Positions 46,915 to 58,700 of a DNA stretch of 64,000 nucleotides are shown one piece after another; position 1 is the stretch's first letter, and each line of letters starts with the position of its first letter. The stretch is from Cunninghamia lanceolata. Lineage: Eukaryota > Streptophyta > Pinopsida > Cupressales > Cupressaceae. The translations under genes and the position numbers were made by a program. The notes under the pieces are model-generated. The model was not told the DNA's origin, searched no databases, and saw nothing but the letters and a program-made list of their open reading frames with translations. The stretch spans positions 1,674,001 to 1,738,000 of the forward strand of contig BSBN01000297.1 in the NCBI GenBank assembly GCA_027924645.1, written 5' to 3'.

Positions 46915-48305
46915 TGTTGCAAGTATGGGCCTAACTAGTGTTGTCATTGATGTCAACATACTCCTGTTGCATTGATGTCAAGGATTGGATGAGTTGTGTG
47001 CTGAGGATATTGAGAAAATTAGTCCTATCAGAAATAGAAAAGAACAATGAAAATAGTAAAGCTCTATGAAGTTAAGATTCAAGCTAAGATGAAGATCAGA
47101 GAATGCGCATCAAAGGATTTTTAGATGTGTCTAAAGATGATCTAGTCAAGATTTGAGAGGTCCGCATGAAGATTTGGATAAGTTATGGCTATATGAGTAA
47201 AACTGGTTCTGGCAGATGTTCAGAGGTGACAGAGTGACACAAATAGGTCCGGTGAGATCCAAAAATGCAATATCATGTTCTGTGGATTTGGAGTGTTTAG
47301 GAAGCCAATGTGAATTGACAACTCAATTGGTTCGTGGTCTGGAGGTCCGCAAGCATTTATTCTAATGTGACAATGATGACAGAATGTGTTCTTGAGGTTC
47401 TGGATGAAGATACAAATGATTTCAGTAAGCAAAAGTGGTGTGGATGTTCTTGGTGATTTAGGCAAGCTTGTGGGGGTCTCTAGATTGTGTCCAGTTTGTG
47501 TTGGTGGTCCGCATTGAAGATTGAGCTTGTAATTGAAGATTTACTTGCGGGTGATGATGTTCTTCCTAATCATGGTCGACCGGATGTTTTACACATCTTG
47601 CGGATGATCTTGAAGATGTTCTGCGAAGCATGGCATGTTCCTCAAAGAAGATTGAAGTCCCAGATATGTGTGGCCGACAGTGTGGTGATTCGCATGAAGT
47701 CTTTTGTAATAAGTCAAGTTGTATTTGTGTATATGCTCTGTAATAAAATAAAGTATGTATTGTGCCAACTTTGATGATTATCCCAAAGTCGATGTCTTGT
47801 ATAAATAAGAGTTGTGAAGTCATTTCAAAGTATCTGTGTGGAGATGAGAAAGTGATAGAGAGGAGAAGAGCGAAAAGCAGAGCAGAAGTGTTGAGCTTAA
47901 ATGGAACTGACTCAAGCATGGTGAAGATGCTAATCTCCAGTTCAAGTATGTAATATTTATTATTCTATAGATAGTGTGTCTCTTGTAGGCAGTGGGCCTC
48001 TTGTGAGTAGTGTGCTTGGGTAGTGAGCCCTAATTGGCATGTGCCATTTTGTTCTTCTTATTCTTTTAACAGATAATAGAATCTTGGGTTAGTCACCCCG
48101 TGCTTTTTCCCTTAACCGGGTTTTCCATGTTAAAATCTTGGTGTCATATGTGTTAATGTGTTTCTGCTCTTGAATTAATGCATTGTGCTTCCATGATTGA
48201 GTTATTATTATGTTGTTCAAATACAAGAAGGATTTAAGTGTTTAAAGAAAAGAAAATTTTGAGACAATTGATTCAGCCCCCCTCTCAGTTGTCTGTCTTA
48301 AACCA
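46915..48305 (+). repeat. SIRE-like Copia 5' LTR
   Basis: The start TGTTGCAAGTATGGG is set by likeness to the Copia-A LTR start (TGTTGGCAAG, then GTTGTCATTGATG in both). The end is placed at ...TTAAACCA (48305), just before ATAATTGGTATTCG. About 47970-48300 is clearly similar to the last third of the Copia-A LTR. With no second LTR the boundaries are not proven. Confidence 0.7.
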
Positions 48306-48310
48306 ATAAT

Positions 48311-48324
48311 TGGTATTCGAGCTA
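48311..48324 (+). other. Primer binding site (SIRE-like Copia)
   Basis: TGGTATTCGAGCTA, a degenerate form of the tRNA-Met type site TGGTATCAGAGC. The following leader (AAGTTCCTCTAAAAGAGCTTAAT) matches the Copia-A leader after its own site. Confidence 0.7.
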
Positions 48325-48364
48325 AGTTCCTCTAAAAGAGCTTAATCACTTGAGGAGATCCAGG

Positions 48365-49335
48365 ATGTCTTCCTACAAGAAGGATAGTCCAAGGTTTGAT
48401 GGAACTAATTACACTCTTTGGAAAAGCCACATAGAATGTCACTTGCAATGTATGGGAATGCAATATTGGACCATAACTTCAAAGAAGTATGTTCCTCCAA
48501 ATAATTGTCTGGCAACTATAGATGAAATCAGAGATGCTAAAGATAATCTTCGAGCTAAAGAAGCCTTACTAAGTGCCTTATCTAATTCAAAGCTGACAAA
48601 TGTTATAGATTTAAAAACTACATATGAGATTTGGGAAAAACTGGAACTTCTACATGAAGGAGACAAATATGTTAAGTGTGCCAAGCTACAAAGTCTGAAA
48701 GAAAAATTTGAAAACCTAAAGATGAATGAATATGAGAATATCACTAGATTTATACCAAAAGTAAATGAGCTTGTTTGTGGCATTAGGTGTGCTGGTGGAA
48801 TCTTGGATGAAGATGAGATTGTTGCCAAAGTTCTTAGATCCCTACCTCCTGCTTACAAACACAGGGTTGTTGCTATTGAAGAATTTAGATCTTTATCAAA
48901 TATCACAAGAGATCAATTGGTTGGAAAACTAGCCGCATTTGAATTGGTTGAGTTTGGAGATGCACCCCCAAGACTAAATCTGCATTCAAAGCTAGTGCCT
49001 CTATAAAAGGCAAACAAAGGTATGATCTAGGAGAGAACTCCTCAAAGAAACTATCATGGTATGAAAAATCAAGAAAAGATCTGGAAGAAGATGAAGCAGA
49101 AGCTGCTCAACTTGAAGCCCTTATTGCAAAAAGACTGCCAAGAGGATCTGGTAAGTATGCAGGAAAATTTCCCTTCAAATGTTTCAACTACAACAAGATT
49201 CATCATTTTGCCTCAAAGTGTTCGGAAAGATTTTCAAGGACTAATCCTAATAAATCAATATTTTAAAAGAAATTTTACTATGTTCATGAAGATGATGATG
49301 ATGAAGGAGTAACAGATGATGAATCAGAGATAGGA
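48365..49335 (+). pseudogene. SIRE-like Copia gag (broken)
   Basis: ATG 48365 (MSSYKKDSPRFDGTNYTLWK) starts a UBN2-type Copia gag: SHIECHLQCMGMQYW, ALLSALSNSKLTNVIDLKTTYEIWEKL, YENITRFIPKVNELV, KVLRSLPPAYKHRV. It runs in one frame to 49006, then shifts. A degenerate knuckle CFNYNKIHHFASKC (about 49180-49220) has lost one Cys and the Gly. A run of Asp/Glu codons follows. It would form the capsid; the frameshift near 48970-49010 and later stops inactivate it. Confidence 0.82.
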
Positions 49336-52300
49336 AACAAATCCGAAAGTGACTAGGTGTTTATTGCCATCAAGGAAGAAGATCCAATGCCTATCGAATC
49401 TGTCAATCATAAAATGGTAGAAAGAGCTCTGGCTGCCCAAATTGAATAAAAGGATGATTGGGTCATTGATAGTGGATGCTCCCACCATATGACTGGTGAC
49501 AAAAATAAATTCATAGATCTAGAAAGATATGAAGGAGGAGTTGTAAAATTTGGTGATAATTCTGCTGGCAGAATCAGAGGCAGAGAAACTATTTCTTTTG
49601 ATGGAAAGAACAAAACCAGTGATGTACTGTATGTTGAAGGTTTGAAGCACAATCTTCTCAGTGTTGGGCAGTTGGTGGACAAAGGCTATGATCTCTAATT
49701 CAAAAATGGAAAATGTAAGATCTTTGAAAGTTTTGGAACAGAGGTTGCATCCAGTACTCAAACAAAAGGTAACATCTTCCACTTGGTTGGTACTGGAAAA
49801 AGTTGTTTATTTGTTCAAATTGATCAGAGTTGATTTTGCCATAGGAGAATGTGTCATGTGAATTTTGATAATATCATCAAGATAAGAAACACTCAAGCTG
49901 TAAGAGATCTTCCAAGATTGTTGAAACCTACTAACAGTCTATGCAAAGAATGTCAATTGGGTAAGCAGAGCAGAGTCACATTCAAAAGTAAGGAACAATC
50001 TTCTACCGGATTGTTGGACTTAGTACATACTGATCTATGTGGACCGGTAAGAATCAGGAGTTTGCAAGGTGATAGATATTTCATGTTACTAATTGATGAT
50101 CATTCCTGGATGATGAGGGTGACTTTCCTGAAAGAGAAATCTGAAGCTCTTGAGAAATTCAAAATATTCAAGGCTATGGTAGAAAATGAAACCGGGTTAA
50201 ACATAAAGTGTCGTAGGTCTGATAGAGGTGGAGAATTCACATCCAGAGAGTTCATAGAGTTCTGTGAGAAACATGGGATAAAAAGATAATTATCTACTCC
50301 AAGGACTCCACAGCAGAATGGAGTAGTGGAGAGAAAGAACCGAACCATCCAGGAAGCATCTAGAACCATGATGATGGAAGCAAATGTTCCTTAGATCTAC
50401 TGGAGAGAAGCTGTAAGCATTGTTTTCTATACTCTTAATCAAGTACAAATCAAAAGCAATACTGGTAAGACCCCTTATGAACTCTGGTTTGGCATCACTC
50501 CCCACTGTAAAGTATTTCAAAGTCTTTGGTAGTAAATGTTACATTAAAAGAGATGAAGACCTTGGCAAATTTGATGCTAGAAGTGATGAAGGAATATTCT
50601 TGGGTTATTCTACTCAAAGAAAAGCATACCGGTGTTATAACAAGAGATTGAGAAAGATTATAGAAAGTACAAATGTGAAGGTTGATGAAGGCATTGAAAA
50701 ACCCTCAAGGTTTTATGAATATAAAGAAGATGATCAGAATGATGTTTTGGACCAAGAAGTTCAAGCCCCTTCTGAAATTCAGATCCAGACTGATCTAGAG
50801 AATACTGAAATATAGGGAGAAGATATAAGTTTGAATGAACCTATCCAAGAAATAGAAGTGCAAGAAATTCCCAAAACTCCCAGATATGTAAGACTGAATC
50901 ATTCTGAAGACCAGATCATAGGTGATAAAAGCAAAGGTGTTCAAACAAGAAGAAAGATTGCTCAAGACTTGGAAAAGTATTGTCTGATTTCAAAGATTGA
51001 ACCAAAAATAGTAAGTGAAGCATGCAATGATGAAAGCTGGACTAAAGCAATGAAGGAAGAGTTGATGCAGATTGAGAAAAATCACACTTGGGATCTTGTT
51101 CTCAGACCTAGAAATAATAATGTGATTGGGACCAAATGGGTCTTCCGGAATAAACTGAATGAAGATGGTGAAGTAGTCAGAAATAAAGCCAAATTGGTAT
51201 GCAAGGGTTATTCTCAAGTAGGAGTTGATTTTGAAGCAACTTTTGCTCCTATGGCAAGAATTGAAGTAGTCAAATTATTTCTTGCTTTTGCTGCCTTCAA
51301 CGATTTCAAAGTATATCAGATGGATGTCAAGTTTGCCTTCCTGAATGGTGACTTGGAAGAAGAAGTATACATTGAGCAACTGGATGGATTTCAATTGTCT
51401 GATCATGGTGATATGGTTTGCAAGTTGAAGAAAGCACTGTATGGACTTAAACAAGCCCCAGGGGCCTGGTATGAAAGATTGGATAAACATCTTTTGAAGA
51501 TTGGTTTCAATAAACGTACTGCTAACAGCAACTTGTACTTCAAGATTGATCATGAAAATATCTTGATTGTTGAAGTATTTGTTGATGATATCATTTTTGG
51601 AGGAAGAGATAGTATGTGCAAGACTTTTGCAAATCAAATGAAAAGTGAATTTGAGATGTCTATGTTTGGAGAAATAAATTTCTTCTTGGGTCTACAAATC
51701 ACTCAAACAAAGAAAGGAATCTTCATATCACAAACCAAATATGTGAAAGAATTGTTAAATAAATTTGGAATGGAAGATTCAAAACCAATGAATACTCCCA
51801 TGGCAACTGAATGTAAACTAAGCAAAGATGATGAATCTCCTAAGGCTGATAAAAAAAAGTACAGGTCAATGATTGGAGGACTACTGTATCTTACTCAAAC
51901 TAGACCTGACATTATGAATGTTGTTGGTCTTGTTGCCAGATTCCAAGCTGATCCCAGAGAATCTCATGTCATGGCAATCAAGAGAATTCTCAGATATCTA
52001 AAGGGAACAGTTGAGTATGGTTTTTGGTATCCTAGGGATCATGATTTCTCTCTTCATGCATATACAGATGTGGATTGGGCAGGAGATGTGGATAACCAGA
52101 AGAGTACTAGTGGTGGTGCATTCCTTTTGGGGAAAAGATTGGTTTCCTGGCTGAGCAAGAAACAAGAGGCAATATCTCTATCCACTGCAGAAGCAGAATA
52201 TATTGCAACAGCAAGTAGTTGCACTCAAGTATTGTGGATGAAGCAAATTCTAAGAGACATCAGAGTGAAGTATGAGGAACCCATCACAATCTTCTATGAT

Positions 52301-52545
52301 AACTCAAGTGCAATAAATATATCAAAAAATCTGGTGTTGCATTCAAAGACAACATATATCCATCAAGTTTCACTTTTTGAGAGAGCAGGTGAACAAGAAT
52401 GAAGTCATATTGAAGTTTGTGCCCTCTAAGGATCAGATTGCAAACATCTTTACTAAACCTCTACCTAAGGACTCTTTTGAGTATCTCAGGGAGAAGTTAG
52501 GGGTTATTAGCCCGGGTAAGTGCAAGAAGATGGGGGGCCAAAAAG
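49336..52545 (+). pseudogene. SIRE-like Copia protease-integrase-RT-RNase H (broken)
   Basis: The protease motif is WVIDSGCSHHMTG (Asp at 49468). The pre-integrase zinc box runs CHVNF...CKECQLGKQ (about 49857-49965). The integrase has LVHTDLCGP, RRSDRGGEFTS and STPRTPQQNGVVERKN (about 50020-50345), so all three acidic positions are present. RT lies at 51033-51760 with WVFRNKLNEDGE, YQMDVKFAFLNGDLEEEVY and the catalytic VFVDDIIFG (Asp codons 51584-51589). RNase H runs from AYTDVDWAGD (about 52055) to NIFTKPLPKDSFEYLREKLG (about 52500). The 50831-52402 segment is open for 523 codons. Breaks are stops at 49696, 50287 and 50392, and frameshifts near 50510 and 52350. Confidence 0.9.
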
Positions 52546-53488
52546 GGGTCTTAAGTGGCCACCTTTTTTTTGAAATCAGGAAATGCTGGCCTTGGATGAG
52601 AAATTGAGCATAGTTACACTCAAAATTTGGAGATGCAACCAAAACAATGTTCGTATCACTCCGAGTCTACTTTCTAAACTACTATTTTTTTTTAAAATGG
52701 CATAGATTAAGGGGTTCAAAAGAGGGAGCCACAGAAATTGGTGTTGTTTCTGTCAAAAAAACATAACATAGCATGTTTTGTGGCTCCCTCAAAAAATCAA
52801 TTTTTTTTTTGTATTTTTAAAATCGCTTCAGTGAGAAATTAGCTAATAACATGTAGTTTATGCCCGATTTTTTTGATAATTTTTTGATGAATATTTGATT
52901 TTTTACTAATTTTCAAAGTGGACACATCCTAAAAAATAGAATTTTGGCCATGCTACCCCTATAAATTTTGAAAACTAATTGAAAGTCATTTTTTTCTTTT
53001 TTTAATATGTGTAGAATGGAGTCTAGTTTCTAAATATGTAATTTTTTTGAAATTTCAATGAATAGTTAATTTACAATGAAAAAAAGACCAAACAGTGGTT
53101 TTTGCCCAAAAACGGACACACAAACAAAAGAAATTAAAGATGAAAGGCTTAATATTGTTAAAATGTGAAAAAAATCACATCGTCAAATAGCTAAGAGAAA
53201 GCCTAACATTACCCAGGTGTTTAATTTGTTCAACCTTGAAACATGTGCAAATCTGAGGGTTAGCACGAACGAAATTATGTGAAATCTTGAAGAATATGGA
53301 AAAACACATCTATGGATGTTGAAAAGGCACTCCAAGCCTTTGGGTTAGAAATCCAAAGAAAATCCCAAGCCCAAGACTTGGGATTCCCAAAGCAAAACAT
53401 AACGCAAGCACGTTATAACACGCTCGCATTATTGTTTGCTTTGCATTTTCCCTTTTCGGCAAAAGTTTGTGCTATTTGTTATGTTTTA

Positions 53489-53510
53489 CATAACGCAAGC
53501 TCGCGTTATG
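53489..53510. repeat. Inverted repeat with CG-rich arms
   Basis: Arms CATAACGC (53489-53496) and GCGTTATG (53503-53510) around a 6-bp loop, in otherwise AT-rich DNA. Related CGCAAGC/GCGTTAT words lie at 53400-53432. Confidence 0.6.
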
Positions 53511-53549
53511 TTATGTTCCCCTTGAATTTTTTATGTTCAAGGTTATTAA

Positions 53550-53622
53550 TCATGTATGTATGTATGTATGCCTATATGTATGTATGCATCTATGTATGCC
53601 TATATGTATGTATGTATGTATA
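53550..53622. repeat. (TATG)n microsatellite with imperfect units
   Basis: Runs of TATG/GTAT broken by CCTATATG and GCATC units, ending a few bases before the start of GAGGG-rich sequence. Confidence 0.85.
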
Positions 53623-53689
53623 GTGTCGAGGGTAGAGGAGGGTAGAGATGGGAGTGAGCCAAATAGGGGAGGAGAGGGGTGGATAAGGA

Positions 53690-54150
53690 TTGAGTGATTA
53701 AGGTTTAAGGTTGAGGGTTGAGGATTTAGGGATAGGATTTAGAGTTTAGGGATAAGGGATTAGAGTTTAGTACCTTGAGGGATTAGGGTTTAGGGTTGAG
53801 GCTTTAGCGATAGTGTTTAGGGTTAAGGGTTGAGGGATTAGGGTTAAGGTAGAGTGTTGAGGGTAGAGGGATTAGGGATAGGGTTTAGGGTTGAAAGTCT
53901 AGGGTTGAGGGATTAGGGTTTAAGGTATAGTTTTGAGGGTTGAGGGTTTAGGGATAGGGTTTAGGATTTAAGGTTTAAGTGTTGAGGGTTGAGGATTTAG
54001 GGATAGGGTTTATGGTTTAGGGATAAGGGATTAGGGTTTAGGGTTTAGGGATTAGGGTACCATAAATTATAATTAGGGATTAGGGTTTATGGTTTAAGGA
54101 CTAGGGATTAGGGTTTAGGGTTAAGGGATTAGGGTTTAGGGTTTAGGGAT
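53690..54150 (+). repeat. Interstitial telomere-like heptamer array, left block
   Basis: Dense 7-bp units of the form TTTAGGG, TTGAGGG, ATTAGGG and ATAGGGT, with the G-rich strand on plus. Exact plant telomere units (TTTAGGG) are mixed with variants, so this is degenerate rather than fresh telomere. The block ends at GTTTAGGGAT (54141-54150), which runs straight into the B3 exon copy by the shared bases GGGAT. A stray GGGTACCATAAAT from the B3 exon is embedded at 54055-54067. Confidence 0.9.
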
Positions 54151-54437
54151 GTACAATTAAGGGGTACCATAAATAAACTGGAATTTAGGAAGGGTTGGAA
54201 AAATTTTGTGAATCATCATGGGCTGGAGATTAGAGATTTTGTTGTGTTCAAGTACATATCCAAGTCATAATTTAAGGTTAAGATATTTCAAAGAACAGGG
54301 TGTGTGAAAAACATCAATGCTCTTTGGCTTATGAATACCAACATTGATACAGATAAAAGATGCACTTCTTCTAACAGAGAATGCAGTTCAAGTGAACCGA
54401 TGGGAAGCAAGTTGTCGAATGAGTTGGTTTAATGGGT
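54146..54437 (+). pseudogene. B3-domain exon, first (partial) copy
   Basis: From GGGATGTACAATTAAGGGG on, this copies 54473-54755 at an offset of 327 bp. The reading LRGTINKLEF, then KGWKNFVNHHGLEI, DFVVFKYISKS, stop, FKVKIFQRTGC is a B3 DNA-binding domain lacking its first strand. A TAA is at 54268-54270, where the other copy has a Tyr codon. It ends at a TAA near 54430. It looks like a duplicate created together with the array junction. Confidence 0.75.
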
Positions 54438-55487
54438 GTGCCTCCTTCTTCAAGGCCCAGGTGGGCAGAAGTGGGATGTACAATTAAGGGGTACCATAAA
54501 TAAACTAGAATTTAGGCAGGGTTGGGAAAATTTTGTGAATCATCATGGGCTGGAGATTGGAGATTTTGTTGTGTTCAAGTACATATCCAAGTCATATTTT
54601 AAGGTTAAGATATTTCAAAGAACAGGGTGTGTGAAAAATATCAATGCTCTTCAGCTTATGAATACCAATATTGATACAGATAAAAAATGCCCTTCTTCTA
54701 ACAGAGGATGCAATTCAAGTCAACCAATGGGCAGCAAGTTGCTGATCTTGAATTGGTTTCTGATGAAGAAAACAATGATGTTGTTGAAGCAATGGAAGAA
54801 AATCAAAATTGTAAGTCTAATTTAATTTATTTCAACTTTCAAAGCAGGCATTTGAATTGTAGCTTTACCTAGAGGATTGGTATAACAAAAACTTAATTAT
54901 GTTACAAGCCTTTCTTTGAAGAACCTTGGACATTATGGACCCTATCATCTAGAAAAGTACATGACAGTGAACTCTGCCCCACCTTTCAAATTAGATATTT
55001 ACCTTTTTATTCAATGAAAATGAAGTCACGGAATGTAAACTGACCATGCATACTAGTAAGATCAAATTTTCTGCCTTCTATTCTTATTACTCTTACTTTA
55101 TTAAGAGAAGAGTGTCAAAAAGAATGGGTTTAATTGTAAGCTAACATAAGGCAAAGCAGTTTTGTTATTACATTTTTTTGAGTGATCTCTAATAGTCTAC
55201 TATAATGCAGTCTTCTATAATATGAACATCTGCATTTGTGTGAATGCTAAGCTTTAATATAGTAGAGTATTAAATCAATGCAATCAGCTATTTATTGGGT
55301 TAAAATAACTTAGTTTTTGTAATGGTTTGGGAATGTAGGAGTTGCCAAAAATAGGTGAATGTCCTCTAAAATTACCAAGAGAAAAAAGTTTAGTAGTTCT
55401 TGTGGATAGAGCCAGTAAACAATGGGAGATTATTTGCCTGTTTCATAACAATATACCTCCCCTAAGTGCGGGGTGGACAGCAAGAAA
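54438..55487 (+). pseudogene. Two-B3-domain gene fragment (REM/VRN1-like) with intron
   Basis: Exon 1 reads QGPGGQKWDVQLRG, INKLEFRQGWENFVNHHGLE, IGDFVVFKYISKSYFKVKIF, a good B3 domain (W-V-L strand, GW-FV helix, L-GD-VFKY). B3 proteins are plant transcription factors that bind DNA in the nucleus. A GTAAGT donor at 54811 and an AG acceptor at 55337-55338 mark a 528-bp intron. Exon 2 (55339 onward) reads ELPKIGECPLKLPREKSLVV, then SKQWEIICLFHNN and PPLSAGWTA, the first half of a second B3 domain, and is then lost at about 55487. There may be a frameshift near 54740, since another frame there gives an acidic linker (DEENNDVVEAMEEN). The intron shows capture at DNA level. Confidence 0.78.
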
Positions 55488-55776
55488 CTTAGATGTACCC
55501 CAATGCAAAGCTTTTCTCATAATGATCATCCTTCTGATTTCAACTGTTAATTACTCACTATGGATGTACCATAAACAAAGCTTTTCTCATAGTGTGTACA
55601 CCTATTGGCATAATGAACCCCAGATGGGCCAGAAAAACATGCCATATAACATTACTAACATTAAAAAAGTTCATAGCCATTTTTCTGACATATTCTTACA
55701 ACTCAGATATCTTTAAGAGAAGAGTGTCAAAAATGATGGGTTTAACAACCTAACATAAGGCAAAGCAATTTTGTTA
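55488..55776 (+). repeat. Rearranged B3-gene DNA with internal duplications
   Basis: Two partial copies of GTACCxxAAxxAAAGCTTTTCTCATA lie about 72 bp apart (near 55495 and 55567). 55713-55776 duplicates part of the B3 intron (55101-55167: TTAAGAGAAGAGTGTCAAAA ... TTTTGTTA) and then joins the telomere-like array with GGTTTAGGG. There is no credible coding. Confidence 0.75.
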
Positions 55777-58700
55777 GGTTTAGGGATAGGGTTTAGGGTT
55801 GAGGGATTAGGGTTTAGGGTTGAGGGATTATGGTTTAAGGTATAGTGTTGAGGGTTGAGGGTTTAGGGATAGGGTTTAGGGTTGAGGGATTAGGGTTTAG
55901 GGTTGACGGAGTAGGGTTTAATGTTGAGAGTTGAGGGTTGAGGGTTGAGGGTTGAGGATTTAGGGATAGGGTTGATGGTCATAGGATTAGGGTTAAAGTA
56001 GAGTGTTGAGGGTATAGGGATTAGGGATAGGGTTTAGGGTTGAAGGTTTAACGATTGAGGGTTAAGGCTTTAGGGCTGAGGGTTAAGGGATTGGGGTTTA
56101 AAATATAGTGTTGAGCATCGAGGGTTTATGGATAGGTTTTAGGGTTTAATTTTTAAGGGTTAAGGGTTGAGGGATAGGGTTTAGGGTTTAGGGATAAGGG
56201 ATTAGGGTTTAAGGTATAGTGTCAAGGGTTGAGGGTTTAGGAATAGGGATAGCATTTAGGGTTTAGGGATGAGGGATTAGGGTTGAGGGATTAGGGTTTA
56301 AGGTATAGTGTCAAGGGTTGAGGGTTTATTGATAGTGTTTAGGGTTGAGGGTTGAGGGATTAGGTTTTAGGGTTGATGGATTAGGGTTTAAGGTATAGTG
56401 TTGAGGGTTGAGGGTTTAGGGATAGGGTTTAGGGTTTATGGATTAGCTTTTAATGTTGAGGTTAGGGTTAGAGTGTCGAGGGTAGAGGGATTAGGGATAG
56501 GGTTTAGGGTTGAAGGTTTAAAGATTGAGGGTTGAGGCTTTAGGGATGAGGGTTTAAGGCTTAAGATATAGTGTCAAGTGTTGAGGGTGTAGGGATAGGG
56601 TTTAAGTTTTGAGGGTTAAAGGTTGAGGGATAGGGATTAGGGTTTAAGGTATAGTATCGAGCCCGTTGAGGGTTTAGGAATAGGGATAGTGTTTAGGGTT
56701 TAGGGATAGGGTTTAGGGTTGAGGGATTAGAGTTAATGGTTGAGGGATTAGGATTTGACGTTGATGGTTGAGGTTCAAGGCTTTAGGGTTTAGGGTTTAG
56801 GGATAGGGTTGAGGGTCGAGGGATCAGAATTAAGGGTTGAGGGATTAGGGTTTGATGTTGAGGGTTGAGTACATTAAGGTTCGAGGGTTGAGGGATTAGG
56901 GTTAAAGTAGAGTGTCAAGGGTATAAGGATTAGGGATAGGGTTGGAGGGTTTAGGGATAAGGGATTAGGGTTTAAGGTATAGTATCAATCTCATTGAGGG
57001 TTTAGGAATAGGGATAGTGTTTAGGGTTTAGGGATAAGAGATTAGAGTTGAGGGATGATGAATTAGGGTTGAGGGTTAAGGTTTGAGGGATAAGGATTTA
57101 GGGATGAGGTTTAGGGTTGAGGGTTGAGGGATTAGGGTTTAAGGTACAGTGTTGAGGGTTTAGGGATAGGGTTTAGGGTTGAGGGATTAGAGTGAAGGGT
57201 TGAGGGATTAGGATTTGACGTTGAGGGTTGAGGGTTGAGGCTTTTGGGTTTAGGGTTTAGGGATAGGGTTGAGGGTCGAGGGATTAGAGTTAAGGGTTGA
57301 GGGATTAGGGTTTGACGTTGAGGGTTGAGGGTTGAGGTTCGAGGGTCGAGTGTTTAGGGATAGGGTTGAGGGTCGAGGGATTAGGGTTAAAGTAGAGTGT
57401 CAAGGGTATAAGGATTAGTGATAGGGTTAGAGGGTTTAGGGATAAGGGATTAGGGTTTAAGATATAGTGTTGATCACGTTGAGGGTTTAGGAATAGGGAT
57501 GTGTTTAGGGTTTAGGGATAAGATATTAGAGTTGAGGAATGATGGATTAGGGTTGAGGGTTAAGGGTTGAGGGATAAGGTTTAGGGTTGAGGGTTGAGGG
57601 ATTAGGGTTTAAGGTATAGTGTTGAGGGTTTAGGGATAGGGTTTAGGGTTGAGGGATTAGAGTGAAGGTTTGAGGGATTAGGATTTGATGTTGAGGGTTG
57701 AGGGTTGAGGCTTTAGGTTTAGGGTTTAGGGATAGGGTTTAGGGTCGAGGGATTAGAGTTAAGGGTTGAGGGATTAGGGTTTGACATTGAGGGTTGAGGG
57801 TTGAGGTTTGAGGGTCAAGGGTTTAGGGATAGGGTTGAGGGTCGAGGGATTACGATTAAAGTACAGTGTCGAGGGTATAAGGATTAGGGATAGGGTTGGA
57901 GGGTTTAGGGATAAGGGATTAGGGTTTAAGGTATAGTATCGAGCTCATTGAGGGTTTAGGAATAGGGATAGTGTTTAGGGTTTAGGGATAAGAGATTAGA
58001 GTTGAGGGATGATGGATTAGGGTTGAGGGTTGAGGGTTGAGGGATAAGGGTTTAGGGATAAGGTTTAGGGTTGAGGGTTGAGGGATTAGGGTTTAAGGTA
58101 TAGTGTTGATGGTTTAGGGATAGGGTTTAGGGTTGAGGGATTAGAGTGAAGGGTTGAGGGATTAGGATTTGACGTTGAGGGTTGAGGGTTGAGGCTTTAG
58201 GGTTTAGGGTTTAGGGATAGGGTTGAGGGTTGAGGGATTAGAGTTAAGGGTTGAGGGATTAGGGTTTGACGTTGAGGGTTGAGGGTTGAGGTTCGAGGGT
58301 CGAGGGTTTAGGGATAGGGTTGAGGGTCGAGGGATTAGGTTTAAAGTAGAGTGTCGAGGGTATAAGGATTAGGGATAGGGTTGGAGGGTTTAGGGATAAG
58401 GGATTAGGGTTTAAGGTATAGTATCGAGCCTATTGAGGGTTTAGGAATAGGGATAGTGTTTAGGGTTTAGGGATAAGAGATTAGAGTTGAGGGATGACGG
58501 ATTAGGGTTGAGGGTTAAGGGTTGAGGGATAAGGGTTTAGGGATAAGGTTTAGGATTGAGGGTTGAGGGATTAGGGTTGAAGGTATAGTATTGAGGGTTT
58601 AGGGATAGGGTTTAGGGTTGAGGGATTAGAGTGAAGGGTTGAGGGATTAGGGTTTGACGTTGAGGGTTGAGGTTCGAGGGTTGAGGGTTTAGGGATAGGG

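Larger units (their letters stand above)
46915..52545 (+). mobile_element. SIRE-like Copia element, 3' truncated (no 3' LTR)
   Basis: It has a 5' LTR (46915-48305), primer site, gag and full pol order protease-integrase-RT-RNase H, then ends soon after RNase H (about 52520-52545) without PPT or 3' LTR. RT sequence such as NVIGTKWVFRNKLNEDG points to the SIRE (Sirevirus) lineage. Its LTR ends resemble those of Copia-A, so this lineage is the likely helper type for Copia-A. The coding region is broken by stops and frameshifts. Confidence 0.85.
52546..53689. other. AT-rich non-coding stretch left of the heptamer array
   Basis: No coding sequence recognised. It contains many A/T runs, an inverted repeat CATAACGC...GCGTTATG (53489-53510), the words ACGTTATAACACGCTCGCATT (about 53410-53432) that recur right of the array, and a TATG microsatellite (53550-53622). 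It may be the end region of the DNA transposon whose transposase lies at 60210, but I could not show terminal inverted repeats. Confidence 0.4.
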
